A stretch of 64,000 nt of DNA from Zonotrichia leucophrys gambelii (lineage: Eukaryota > Chordata > Aves > Passeriformes > Passerellidae), in assembly GCF_028769735.1 (NCBI RefSeq), contig NC_088171.1:79970716-80034715 (forward strand), read 5' to 3'. The notes under the pieces are model-generated. The model saw only the letters and a program-made list of their open reading frames with translations, had not been told where the DNA came from and ran no database searches. Each line of letters starts with the position of its first letter. Within the stretch, counting starts at the first letter, position 1. Below, piece by piece: positions 37,329 through 48,561 of the stretch. The position numbers were made by a program, and so were the translations under genes.

Positions 37329-39684
37329 AGTAGCACTATATTTAAGTTTTCACTATTTTGTTAAAATTATGAAAGAATTTCTCTCAGTATCATTCCTTTC
37401 ACTTAGAATTCTCTAATACTGCCATGTAAAAAGGTAGGGTTTTTTTAAATAGGTCAAATTAATTGAAAAAAAGCTAAATTAATATCTTTGATTTTGAAAG
37501 ATGAAATTTATATTGGCTGATAAAATAATTAAAGTATGAAATCCAGTGAATTTGCCCCACTAGCATTTTCTAAATTGATCAAAAATTGAAAAATAATTGC
37601 TACAATAATTATATTTTCTGAGGAGTCAGATGTAAAACATTTGAAGCTGATCAGGAAATACTTGAGTTTGGAGGTACCTGATTTTAGAGACAAGAAGTTC
37701 CTAATGATTGATAACAAACTTCTAAATGCATTTTTGTTCAAGTCTCTGACGGTCCTTTTCAAAGGCCATCTTGAATGTTTGCATCCTGGTGCCCAGGTGT
37801 GGTTTAATGTAAAATGCTGCTTTGTTGTGAATGATGGAAACAGCAGGCACAATTCAGTCAAGAGATGACAAGGCTTTTCATTGTGAAGTTTTCTGCTTAA
37901 ACATTAATTCTTGTAGGTATTCTTCTCAGTGTGGAAAGCCTCATGGTAATTTCCATTAATCCATAGGTTGTAGAAGCTTAAAAAGTTGAAAGATGTTTTC
38001 AAAATATTTTGCGTATAAGGTACTCTGTCTAATAGCTTCTTGAGTACTGTCTGAGTGAAAAATCTATCAACCCTTTAGCTTCATGTTTGGGACTGTGTAT
38101 TTGATGGTTTTATGATTTTGTAGCATGTGTTTGTGGTGAGAATAGGCCTGACTAAATAAAAACAACATAGGAAAAGGACTTTTTTTCAGTGAGTGATTGT
38201 TATCTCAGATGTGGCATGAAACAACTGTGTTCTGGGAAATAAAGCAATGCACATTGAAGAGCTAAAGGACAAAGAGATTATCTGCTAGACTGACCCAGGG
38301 TCTACAAGCAAGGAAACTGCCAGCTAAACAGAAGTCCATGAATATACATCACAGCCATGCTGAGCTGAACCATGTCCCCAGTCCTTCTGCCCACACACTC
38401 GAACAAGCCAAGCAAGCAGGAGGGCAGGAACCAGCAGAGCAATTTTTGCTTTGCTGTGCCTCTGAATGCCTCTGAATGCTGTATCAGACAGAATCTTCTC
38501 TTTACTCTTTACGTGATCTAAAATAATTTGAGACATTAGGTTGACTTCCTAGGATGCAAAATTAAAAGAAAGAAGAGAAAAGGAACACCTGCTGAGAGTG
38601 ACTAGAGTCCTAATTCAAAGTTTGTCTTTACATTAATGACATTTTTGCTCCACCTACTGGTAGGAAGGCTTGGAGCCTTCTGAATTGCCATTAGGCACTT
38701 GCACCTCCTTCTGCAATTAGTCCTCCTACTGAGGCTAGAAGAATCAATTTCAGTGTGCAGAAAAAAGAAATAAGGAAATGTTGATACCTTTTTCTAAAAG
38801 TTTTGGAGTGGGAGAGAAATTTTAATTTTAAGGGAGAAATAAGCATCATGTCTCAAAATGCGCAAACAGAGAAGTGTTCCCTGTGTTAAAGATGGCTGGT
38901 GCTCCTAATTTTGGAATATAAAACAATGAACAAAACAACTCATCAAAAATAAAAAAATTCCCCCTCCAAAAAATTCTAAAAATTTATACCTTAATATTTT
39001 ATGTGTTAATTGGTGTATTGTCTAAAATCCATCTTGCTATGACAAAGCACAAAACTGTCCTTATATAATCTTCCTTTCTTGCCTTATGGCATAAGGGAGC
39101 TGACAGTCATTCTGAAACGCTGATTTGATAGCAGTGAGTGTGTCTCAGTTCCGATTGCTCATTTTGCCACATTTCTTGATTACTCTGTGATGTCAAGGAA
39201 AATAGGACTTCTGAGTTTATTTGCACAGCTGTTCTGATTAGTTATGTTTGGTCTTATGCCAAGAGGTTCTCAAAGGTTTACTCTGTTGTTTCTGAAGCTG
39301 TCAGCTTACTGCCTCTGTCTTTTTAGAATGATATCCAAACACATTCGTTGGATGTATTGTTTCAGTCTTACTCACTGGACTGAAGTCAATGAATAAGCTT
39401 CTTTGAAAATTACTGGTTCAACAGCTGTAGATTTCTCTTCTAATCGCATGCTGAGGTCTTCATGAGGACACTGTGCTGTAATACAATGGCAATTTTTTAA
39501 CAAGGCTTACATGGTGAAGTTGATAACACAATTCAAATCAGATTATAGTTTTTCAAATGGGAAAAAATCCCACCAGTAGCTGAGGTTTCATTGGCATTTG
39601 GTAGATACTTCTAGTTGCAGTGGGTACAATGCCTGCTCTGTTTGGACCAGTGTATCTGAATGCATGTCAAATCAGGCCCTTCTA
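37329..39684. other. Single-copy stretch, no gene seen
   Basis: About 2.4 kb of AT-rich sequence between CR1 copies. Frames open on both strands at 37529-37868 have no known domain. A GC-richer patch at 38270-38470 includes a small GCCTCTGAAT tandem duplication near 38457-38477. Confidence 0.5.
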
Positions 39685-39905
39685 ATCACATACAAAATCA
39701 CATACAACAGGTGAGGTTGGTAGGGATGCTTGGAGATTATGTAAACCAATATCCTTACTGAAGTAGTATTAGCTAGATCTGGTTGTGCAAGGATGTGCCC
39801 TATTGTGTTTTGAATATCATGAAAGATGGAGACTTCACAACCTCTCTGAGATACTTGCAATGTTTCATCTCTTTTACCATAAAGAAGCTTTTTAGACAAA
39901 CAAAT
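39685..39905 (-). mobile_element. CR1 LINE, 3'-end fragment
   Basis: Minus-strand CR1 reaching its 3' end. At the left edge there are two degraded 8-bp tail units ('aatcacataca' twice). They are followed by 'caggtgaggttggtaggg', 'ttgaatatcatgaaagatg', 'gagacttcacaacctctct' and 'cataaagaagctttttag', matching the remembered antisense consensus. The copy is diverged and non-coding. Its right end is the truncated 5' side. Confidence 0.82.
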
Positions 39906-40544
39906 TTAAGCCCACAAAATTATGTTAGTTCTTCATCACATGGGTATCGTAATGAGGTATAAGGTGAAGTACTTCTTTTTCCTCCACAGGACTGGGTCAT
40001 TGTGACTAAAATCATAAGAAGAATTGGGCTACCTAGCATAGGACTGGAGATGGAAGTCATATCCATGAGTCTGCAAACAGAATAAAAAAAAAAACATTAT
40101 TCTTTTGTTCCACTCTTATTCAGTGAAGAAACTTTTCCGACACTCACACCCCTAGCTGCAGCTGCCAGTCTCTTTGATTCTGTAGGCTCCCTCTGCTGTG
40201 TTTCTGATCTGCCCATGGTTCCACAAGTGTAACAGCAGAGTTTCTGAACTATTCAGAGGCCAAACAAAGAATCAGCCAATCCATTATATCCTCTAGATAT
40301 AATGCAAAAGAAAATGATCCGTACTTTTCAGCAATTTGAACAGGAATACCTGCTCTTAAAGTCATCAATGCTCCCCAAATGATTTCCTGCAAACTGAAAA
40401 TGTGTAAATTCCAGAAAACATATGAAATTCTGATGCTGCTAAAAAAAATTCCTGTCAGCTATTTATAGTCATTAAACTTTCAGGGATTAAATTCCTATCA
40501 ACTACTTTTAGAGATTGGAGGAGAATATATCGAGTAGCCCAGGG

Positions 40545-41200
40545 GGGAAAACTTGGACATGTTTGCAGATGAAAAGCTCAATGTGACTTGATAATGTGCA
40601 CTCGCAGCCCAGGAAGCCAATGGTATCCTGGGCTGCATCCAAAGCAGTGTGGCAGCAGGATGAGAGAGGGCTCTGTTCTGCTCTGTCCTGGTGAGACCCC
40701 ACCTGCAAGGCTGCATCCAGCTCTGGGGGTCCCAGCACAAGAAGGACATGGACCTGTTGGAGTGAGTCCAGAGGAGGGACTCAAAGTTGGTCAGATGGCT
40801 GGAGCACCTCTCCTTCGAAGACAAACTGAGAGAGTAGGGGCTGTTAAGTCTGGGGAAGGCTCCAGGGAGACATTAGAGAACCTTCCAGAAGGCAAATAGG
40901 GATTACAAGAGGGTGGAGAGGGTGATGTGGCCTTGAGAGTGCCAGAACAGATTTAGATTAGATGTAAGGGAGAGTGTTTTGCTGTGGGGGTGATGAAGCA
41001 CTGAGAGGCTGCCCAGGGAGATTGTGGACTCCCCATTGCTGGAGGTGTGCAGGGCCAGACTCGATGGGGCCCTGAGACAACCTGGTCTAGGGGAAGGTGT
41101 TCCTGCCCATGGCACGGTGCTTGGAAATGGGTAACCTTTAAGGTCCCTTCCAATCCACACCATTCTATGATTCTATGATTCTCTGAGTTTATGATCCTAT
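40545..41200 (+). mobile_element. CR1 LINE, about 650 bp of ORF2 end plus complete 3' end
   Basis: The clearest plus-strand CR1. In conceptual translation it shows, in broken frames, the 'NGILGC' motif, 'VRPHLQGCIQLWG', 'KKDMDLLE', 'LEHLSFEDKLRE' and 'ERLPREIVDSPLLEV'. These correspond to the ORF2 region after the RT palm. It ends with the 3' block 'aaggtcccttccaatccaca' and a tail of ATTCTATG-type units (41161-41200). Internal stops and frameshifts disable it, and the 5' side is truncated. The GC-rich body gives several open antisense frames (40498-41163) that are shadows. It lies 640 bp from the oppositely oriented copy at 39685-39905. Confidence 0.95.
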
Positions 41201-41889
41201 AAATTGACTACAATCTGATTAGTTCTGTCTGTTTTTGACTCCCTATTTACGGTCTCCTTTAAGATATTAACTGCATATATCTGAAACCAGATGCTGTGTT
41301 CTTTCAGTAAAGATGGGCTCAAATGAATACTTACATGCCAAATCTAAGGCAGCTGGTGAATATTTAGGGGTATTCATCAGAGAAAACGTCTTTTTATATG
41401 TAAACGGACCATTCCAACAAATAGCTATGCTGCATCTGAATTTACTTGGACTTGATGCTGCAGTATTAGACACTTTGTGGGGCTGTGATAGAGCAGGAAA
41501 TACATGTATGGACATGTACACACATGATCTTTGTGTATCTTCTCAATGGTAACCTCTAATTCCTCTAAGCTGATGGGGATCTCAAAGAGTAAGGACTAGT
41601 TACACGTGGTTTCGTTGTACACTCTCTGTTCTGGTGTTTGGCTTAAATTGGTCAGCATTTCTGCCATACAAATCTAACACAAGAAAGGAAAAAAGAAAAA
41701 AGTATTTCAACAAGCAGTAAAAAGCCTTGCTGGGGATAGGCATATTTTTCCTTGTGTCCCTAATTATGTATTTTGTATTTTCATTCTAGAAGCATGCTTA
41801 TGCATTCCAGATACATGGGTTTTATTCTTGTTGCCAAAAAACTATCATCCCAGCTCTGAGGATTGCATTCAACAAAAAGTAACACAGAC

Positions 41890-41905
41890 TTTTTTTTTTT
41901 TTTTT
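41890..41905. repeat. T16 run
   Basis: A homopolymer of 16 T with no adjoining retroposon body that I can recognise. Confidence 0.9.
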
Positions 41906-43829
41906 GTTGATGTTTTTAGCCTTGGGGATCTCTGTTATCACCTGCATTATCAAACCCTTTCTATCTTCTTGTGTTTGTTTCTCAGAGGCCACAGTTACCT
42001 AACAAGGGTGACTATTCTGTGTGATTATTCTGTCAGCTGCTAGTTAGAGGAGGAAGGGCTTGTACAAAACAGGCTGATGCTTTATTTTTTTTTTTCTGAA
42101 AAGGCATCTGTTATGATGTATGGCTTTTATACATGCATATACGCTCATAAAACTATCAGCCTTTTTAGAACATCAGAATCTTACCACTGCAATTAAGAGA
42201 ATTGAGATCTGACAAGAAGATCAGTAGCGTTAGTAGAGCTCAGGAGATTTAACAAAACTAATTAAAATTACCATAATAGGTTTCTTCTCTTTTTACTATT
42301 ATGATATCACTGGAATGAATTTGAATATGTATCTCAATGCTATTATATCTACTCTGTTATGGTGAAGTTTTCTTACCAGAGCAATCCAACACACTATGGA
42401 AAAATACCTCAGTGAAAATGTGGCTAGCTCTAAGGCCATAGGTTTTTTTGCTCTTTTGTGCAGAAAAATGAATGATTTGGACACCTAAAAATAGCATGTA
42501 TTTGAAAATGAAGCATAAGCATACAAAATAATTAAGGACTTTTTAATTTTGACTAATTGGGGATATTTAGGTTATGTGAAAAATTTCAGGAATATCGATT
42601 TTTCTTTCTGCCAAGAATTTTAACAAGTAACATCAAAAGTACCAATTCTGAATATCTTGGGCTGGCATTAGATAGAAGAGCAGTAGTGATGCAGTAATGT
42701 ACATAGTTAACATTTTGGTTTTCTGAAGACTGATCAAGGTGAGAAGATATTTTTAAAATCTAACAAGAGCAGTAGTTAAAGAACCTGAAAAATAGGGCTC
42801 TGGAATATAAAAGAAGAGTAAAAAGAGCAAAGCAGTGACCCAGACAGAACTTTAAAATAGAGTTTAAAGCTGGTAATACAGGAGTAGAACAGAATTTAAA
42901 TATGAGCATGCAGAACTTTAAACTCTTTTCTATGGCTAGAGTTATGGATAGAGCAGGAAGTAGATTTAGAGAGTGTATGTATAAGTTTGGATCAAGAAAT
43001 GGAATGAAGTATACCACTGCTCCTACAAGGTAATTGATGCTCAGATGAAGTCTTAATATGAAATTATTTAACCTTATTTACCGTGTTTCAATGGAGCATA
43101 GGCATAATGGAGCAATCCAGCATAAGAAAGTATGTTTTTTAAAATCTGTATTTACTGACAATTATTTTCTACATGACTTATGTCAAAAATATAGGATCTT
43201 ATAAGAACTTTAGATTATGAGTTCTTTAATTGCCTAGAATTCCTCCTATCACTTCCCAAGGTCTACAATATTTTTGAAAAATGAATGAAAAATGCCTGTT
43301 TATAACTACTGCTCCTTATTCTTAAAGAATAAGGCTACTAGTCAGTCTGTGTTTTATTCCTCCCTGAAAAAAAGCCTTACTCTTGTTTTTTCTTCATTTT
43401 AGCAGAAACTAGAAATACAGCTTTTGCATAGCTTTTTATATTCTCTTTCAAAGTATGATCAATTGATTTTCCATTTCCCCAATTTCTTGTTGAACTGAAG
43501 TATTTTTCTAGAGGTTTACCAAAATAGGGAATCTTTATCTAATAAATTGTTGTAGAATAGTCTTAACTGCCTTACTCTCATGTAAAATTCTACTGAAGTT
43601 AAAGAAACTGTGCTGGCAGAAAGAAGTAAAGCATCTTATTCACACTGTGTACTCTTGGCCAAGAATTTTATCTCTTCAAGCAACTCTCAGGGAGGAGGAA
43701 GGCAGGTTCAGACCTTGTGAAGTGGCATGCGTTAATCTTCTTCAGTTAAAAACTGTATTACATTTTGATTGGCATGTACCTCAGAGCTTACAACTTCTTT
43801 TTCTGCAGATGCTCTATTAAAAACCAATT

Positions 43830-44000
43830 AACTTTCAGCGTAATCAGGTATTTAACTTATCAGTTATGCAGTGAAAAATGTTGGGGGTGATAGCAATGAC
43901 AAACAGGCTTACCAACTAATCAGCTGTCTAATTAATTTGAAAGTCTTTCATGTTTGATAAAAATTATGCATAATATGAACTGTTTAAATCCTGGGGATAA
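43830..44000. promoter_or_regulatory. Candidate conserved regulatory island
   Basis: Dense homeodomain and POU-type motifs: AACCAATTAAC (near 43821), TCTAATTAATTT (near 43927), and the perfect palindrome ATTATGCATAAT (43963-43974), which is an octamer-like POU site. No open frame and no repeat is present. Enhancer function is inference from motif density in an AT-rich background, where such motifs are common by chance. Confidence 0.25.
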
Positions 44001-44504
44001 ATATACCTGTGTGAAGGTTTGTCTTGGGATATATTCAGAAGGCAGCTAAAAAATGAGATGCTATGGTACAAAACATTTTGGTTTCTTCTTTCTTATTTTA
44101 CTTTCCTCATATGTTAATAGAAAAATCTAGAAAGATAAAATGATTTAACTAAGGTTAATTACTAAACAACCTTTTCAATGATGTCAAAACTGATGTTCCA
44201 GGGCAGACCTGCATCTGTAATCAGGGAATATTTAATTTCCTGGAAATTTCAGGGCAGATTATTACTTGTCTCCAGTTATTTATAAACATTATGGCCTTTT
44301 CATCCTAAACAGGCAATTATTGACAGGGTTTGGGTATTGAGCACTGCAGAATGCCTTGTGTGGGAAGAGGTCAGGAGCAACCCTGTGACAGCTAAGCCAG
44401 ATCCAGCTGACTTGGCAACAAACAATCCACAGCGCACCAGAATTTCAGGATGAGGAGCACATGGCAACGCTGCTCAAACATCATTAAGAAATACCAGTAG
44501 TTGT

Positions 44505-44660
44505 AGGGAGTAGGAGAAATGAAAAGAAAGTTGAGGAAGGAGGATGAGGAGGAGGCACAGGAGACAAAAATGGAAATACATGAGGAGATGTGAAGAGAAT
44601 ACTTTCCAGAAACCAGAAAAGAAAATTCAGGAGACACAGGGAAAAAGACATTGCTAGCAA
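44505..44660. repeat. Purine-rich tract
   Basis: The plus strand is mostly A and G, with GGAGG, GAGGAGGAGG and GAAAAGAAAG units, strongest at 44510-44600. The minus strand is open for 87-116 codons (44392-44747) with Ser/Phe/Leu-rich translations, an artefact of the pyrimidine strand. Polypurine tracts can form triplex DNA. Confidence 0.75.
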
Positions 44661-44689
44661 TACTGCTAGAAAAGAGCTCTTGAAAGGGT

Positions 44690-45095
44690 ATGATCTGTGC
44701 CAAAGAAGGTCTGAGGACTGCAAGAGCCCTGAAGGACTGCACAACAAGGAGACCCCTGAGATACTGCAGGCTATGGTGGAGCCAGCTGCTGAAAACTGTG
44801 GGAATTGTGACTAGAAAAGGAGAGGTGTTGAGCTGAAGTTGAGCCTATGAGGCCAGGAGAAAGGCTGTTGCCCTATGTGTCTGTATAATTGCATGAGTTT
44901 TGTTCCTCAATACCTGAACCAATAATCAAAAATTGTGCTAATTATCAATAACTCAAATTAAGTTAAAAAACCCATAGTCAAGTTCTTTTTTGCTTATGAA
45001 GGTAATGGAAATAGAAATGTAACTTAACTTCAAATATTTTTTAATTAAGTTTAATTTTTTTCTCTTTGAATTCTAGCTAAAATAAATTAAATTAG
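44690..45095 (+). mobile_element. Possible degraded ERV-L-type LTR
   Basis: Two pieces resemble a common avian ERV-L LTR that I remember. One is 'ccctgaaggactgca' with 'gagacccctgagatactgca' near 44727-44770. The other is an AT-rich segment ending 'aataaattaaattag' near 45080-45095, which would hold the polyadenylation signal. No TG...CA ends, TATA box or target duplication was found and the middle does not match well. This is a weak call. Confidence 0.2.
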
Positions 45096-45348
45096 CAACA
45101 TTTTGTCAGACCCTCATTTATTGTGGCAGTATTGTTGAAGCATTGTCATTATGGCTTCAGATATCTTATTTTTAATTATTTTTTCTCTGTTTTGATGATG
45201 CAAGAATTTTGGGTAGATACCTTTGTATTAATAGTTACATCTACAGAGCTATTTGAACATACATTGCTCAACTTGAATGTTTCTTGCATACCCCAGGGAC
45301 CAGAAATATAGTCTGGGTGACCTGACTATCTAAAAAGTGCATTAAGAA

Positions 45349-45377
45349 TGCATTTGTACTTTGAGAGTACAAATGCA
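45349..45377. repeat. Perfect 12-bp hairpin, 5-nt loop
   Basis: TGCATTTGTACT (45349-45360) and AGTACAAATGCA (45366-45377) are exact inverted copies around TTGAG. The stem is fully paired and the loop is ideal for a hairpin in DNA or RNA. It is too short for a microRNA precursor and has no U-run after it. Confidence 0.85.
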
Positions 45378-45945
45378 AGTCAGACAACAGAAGCAGGCAA
45401 CACTATCCTGATCTATCAATCCAGCCTTTCTTTAGGTTGCCTCTTTCAGAGATTGATAGATAATTAAAGTGCATAACACTCCCCCCGCTTTCAGTTTTGC
45501 TTTACTTCCACGTCTAATAAAAGGATCTCCAGGAGATTTTTTAGAATACCTTTGCAGAGATGGGGAATTGTGGTAATTTAGCTACAGGCTCAGTTTACCA
45601 GCAAGTGTGGATATGGCTCATAAGTTGCTGCTCAAATTATAGCAGGTTCATGGAGAAGGAAGTGGTTTAAAGATTAGCTGGGAGTACAGCAGCTTTCCTC
45701 ATGTCTTAAACTTATCTGTGAGTCATTCTTTACTGCAGAGAAAGATCTGAACCCAACACTATACTACAGAGGTGTGCCTACAGCTAGCCACTGGGAAATG
45801 TAATTATGGATCACTGAAAATTTTCCAGCTGCTCTAGTTATAAAAGAATAGTTTCAGATAGCTACGGTAAAAGTGCTGCTGTCAGACTATTGAGATAAAT
45901 TAGAAGACATGGGTATCTCTGTTCTGAAGGATTTTAACATGCAGC

Positions 45946-45979
45946 TTTTGTTTTCAAACACCTGTTTTTGAAAACAAAA
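45946..45979. repeat. Perfect 13-bp hairpin, 8-nt loop
   Basis: TTTTGTTTTCAAA (45946-45958) and TTTGAAAACAAAA (45967-45979) are exact inverted copies around CACCTGTT. The loop contains CACCTG, an E-box for ZEB and Snail-type factors. It lies 570 bp from the other hairpin. It is AT-rich, so chance is more likely than for the first. Confidence 0.8.
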
Positions 45980-48064
45980 ACTCTCTCAGTTTGTACTTTA
46001 TAAAAAATTCAAAATTCATTAATAGGGACTGGAGCATAATTTTGTTGAGATACTCAGGTGGAAAAGAGGTTTTCACTTTTCTTTTAGTTCCTAGGAATTT
46101 GTACATTTCCATATAACATTAGGCAAATAAAAGAAAAATGTTCCTCTCTGAATATCCCTCCAGCCTGCAGAATTATATTAGAATTTGAAAAAAAAAACCC
46201 TACAAAGATTGCTTACATTACAAATAGTACCATTCTTTGGACCAAGATACACATTATTTTATGCCTAAACATATCTACACACAAGCAGACACATCTCATC
46301 TCCAGGGACAGTTGTCTCTTGTACTGCTGGTGGTGATTTGATTCAGCAGGCTCCTCATGGAGCTGTGCTCTCTGTGCCCTGGGGAGGTCTGGCAGTCCTG
46401 ACAATCCCAGCACAGCTTTTGATCTTCTTCCTCTGCTGGCATCCTCTCTGCATCACTGCTTTGCTTCATACCTGGGCCTTTCCAAAAACAAATGTGAACC
46501 ATTTGGGTAATAAGCATGTTTATAGGTGGATACTTCCATGCAATTTTTTTGGTGGTTTCTTTGTCATATCTCTCCATCTTAGTTTAAACAATCAATTCTA
46601 TATCATTCAATCTCGCTGCTCTGTTAAACACCCCATTCCATGCGAGAGCATGAGAACTTCCCCACTTCTATCGTTAGGCAAGTTTTGTCTTTGATTTTGC
46701 CCCAATCTGGACATCACAACCCACAGGAAGTATACAATAAAGAGCAAGCATCCAAGTGTTTCTAGGTTTATGCACCACTTGGCAAGGGATTTTCAGGAAG
46801 CAGTTTTGAATCTGAGGACCTCTGTTAATTCTAAGTCTTGCACTGGCCATCTATGTGTAGGTCATCTAGTTCTTAACATTTTTATAAACTGGTGACTTAT
46901 GAAATTCTTACCAGGGCCCATTTGCTGTGCCTTAGAGATACATAATAAAATAGTTCAGAGTATTTTAGTGTGAACAAACATGACTGATTAAGTGTAACAA
47001 CTTGTTAGAAACCTCTAATGAATTGCTAAAGGTATAGAATTATATCTTCTAATGTAGTCCCATGCTGCTAGAGGAAGTTGCTTCTGTTCATTTCAGTGAA
47101 TAAGAAAATATCTTTTAAGTTTATTTTAATATTCATGACAGTCTACTTAATATTCATTGGAGATTTTAGGGAGCTAGCAAAAATGTGATGTAATCCTTTG
47201 TTTGCAATACACAATGAGTCTATTTGGATGGATGTGGAGAACAAGTTTTTATAACTGAATTTGACTGGAAATTGTGATGTCCAACCAAATCTCAGTTGAT
47301 GGAGGAATATAAACCTAGCAGGTTTTGAAAAGGCACAGAACTAACAGGAGGATTTTTGGTTTCGTCCCAGGGGAAGCAGGCCATATATACAGGAAAAAGT
47401 TGCATAAGGGTTCTGACAGAATCTCTATTTATATTGTATGAGGACATTTTAAAAGCTTCAGGAGAAGATAATCAAGCAACACCAAATTAGTTGTCTTGTT
47501 TAAAAAGCATTGAATTTAACAAGAGAAAAGTACAATAATAATTTAATGCTTCTCAAACTGTTTCAGTTTTAGGTCATGTGCTACACCAGTGTCTCTCCAA
47601 GTCTGACATTGCAAAGTTAAAATAAGCATATTTTACTGCAATAAAATTTGAAATGCTTCAGGCAATTCTTCACTAGTCATTAGTTTAAGTACTTAAATCT
47701 TTTTATCAGTATGATCTTTATTTTTATTCAAGAGAAAAATTTAAATTTGTATTTGGTTACCATAACAAGAATAAATCCAGTGACTATAATTGCCCTTTTC
47801 TACTAAAATTTATCTTTTTAGCTATATTAGGGATGATGAACAAAATCCAGTTGCAATGTAATTTTCAGATGTACTTATTTTCTTTACTTTTCTTCCTTGG
47901 ACTTTTTGTCACTAACAAAAAAGCATTTGTTGGGTACAAGATTTTACTCTTTTCTCTTACTGACAAAATTGGCTGGCGTGAATCTTTCAGCTATGCCAAA
48001 AAAAGGTGCTGTTTTTCTACTTGGCCCTAACTGATCTCTTTTCTGAGAAGTTACTTCCAGTTCA

Positions 48065-48110
48065 CCAGACTTGCATTATAGAGGTCGAAAACTTCGCTTA
48101 ATGACATTGA
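48065..48110 (+). mobile_element. CR1 LINE, left piece of the nested copy
   Basis: The bases before the first LTR read in frame like the CR1 RT segment before the catalytic box, ending in 'N-D-I-D' (aatgacattgat, 48100-48111). The segment just right of the LTR continues with the CR1 residues that follow. This places both parts in one CR1 insertion. The left limit is uncertain because the sequence is worn. Confidence 0.6.
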
Positions 48111-48167
48111 TGCCCTGAGAGCTACCTAGAACAGAGGCTAGGCAGGGTTAAAGGAATAAAGTAGGTA

Positions 48168-48173
48168 TTTATT
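48168..48173 (-). terminator. Polyadenylation signal of the first solo LTR
   Basis: TTTATT on plus gives AATAAA on minus. It lies downstream of the TATA motif and 57 bp from the LTR 3' end, as expected for an R-U5 junction. Confidence 0.6.
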
Positions 48174-48274
48174 ATAAAGGCCTTCAAAGCATATACCTTA
48201 GGCAGTACAAGAGCCCAGCCATGGCTCAAGATAGCCATACCCAAGATGGATGGCGGGCCCCAAGTTTTTCACAC

Positions 48275-48282
48275 TTTTATAT
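48275..48282 (-). promoter_or_regulatory. TATA motif of the first solo LTR
   Basis: On the minus strand this reads ATATAAAA, in the expected place about 100 bp upstream of the AATAAA signal within the 451-bp LTR. It marks the former U3 promoter. Present activity is unknown. Confidence 0.6.
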
Positions 48283-48561
48283 GTTTTGGTCCATTTACAT
48301 ATTGAGGTTAATTGTCCAATTACAGCTTCAGGTTATGAAGTCCCATCCTCCCAGTTTGCTCTCCTCAATTTGCTGCTGTTTGTGCTTTTTGGGCCTGAGG
48401 CTGTAATGGCTGCCCTTGGTTTTCAGGCTGGAGAAGGATTTGTCTAATGAAAACTGTGAGGAGAACTTGCTAAAACTTTATATGAAGTTCAGAATTATAT
48501 ACTAATGCAGTACAAAATCTGGAAAATATGAAAGCTAAAACTTAAGGCATCAATATAAACA

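Larger units (their letters stand above)
41201..48064. other. Single-copy stretch, no gene seen
   Basis: About 6.9 kb. It includes a T16 run (41890-41905), a possible regulatory island (43830-44000), a purine-rich patch (44505-44660), two long perfect hairpins (45349-45377 and 45946-45979) and an unexplained GC-richer block at 46300-46480. The block at 46338-46694 is open for 118 codons on plus and 46296-46577 for 93 codons on minus; neither translation is recognisable. Confidence 0.45.
48111..48561 (-). mobile_element. Solo LTR of an endogenous retrovirus (first)
   Basis: A 451-bp block with LTR logic on the minus strand: TG...CA ends, an ATATAAAA TATA motif and, about 100 bp downstream, an AATAAA signal. 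The interior ('ggcccca..tttttcacactttta', 'tccaattacagcttcaggtt', 'tgaagtcccatcc', 'gggcctgaggctgtaatgg') agrees with a passerine ERV LTR as I remember it. No internal viral genes flank it, so it is a solo LTR left by recombination between two LTRs. It sits inside a CR1. No clean target duplication is visible (ATTGA on the left, ATGTG on the right), so the exact ends may be off by a few bases. Confidence 0.75.

Noticed and set aside
40498..41163. Several overlapping open frames on both strands
   Set aside because: Antisense or alternate-frame shadows of the CR1 copy at 40545-41200.
44392..44747. Ser/Phe/Leu-rich minus frames of 87-116 codons, resembling membrane segments
   Set aside because: They arise from the pyrimidine strand of a purine-rich tract, not from a membrane protein gene.
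45349..45377. Hairpin as a microRNA precursor or terminator
   Set aside because: A 12-bp stem is too short for a microRNA precursor. Intrinsic terminators are bacterial and no U-run follows.
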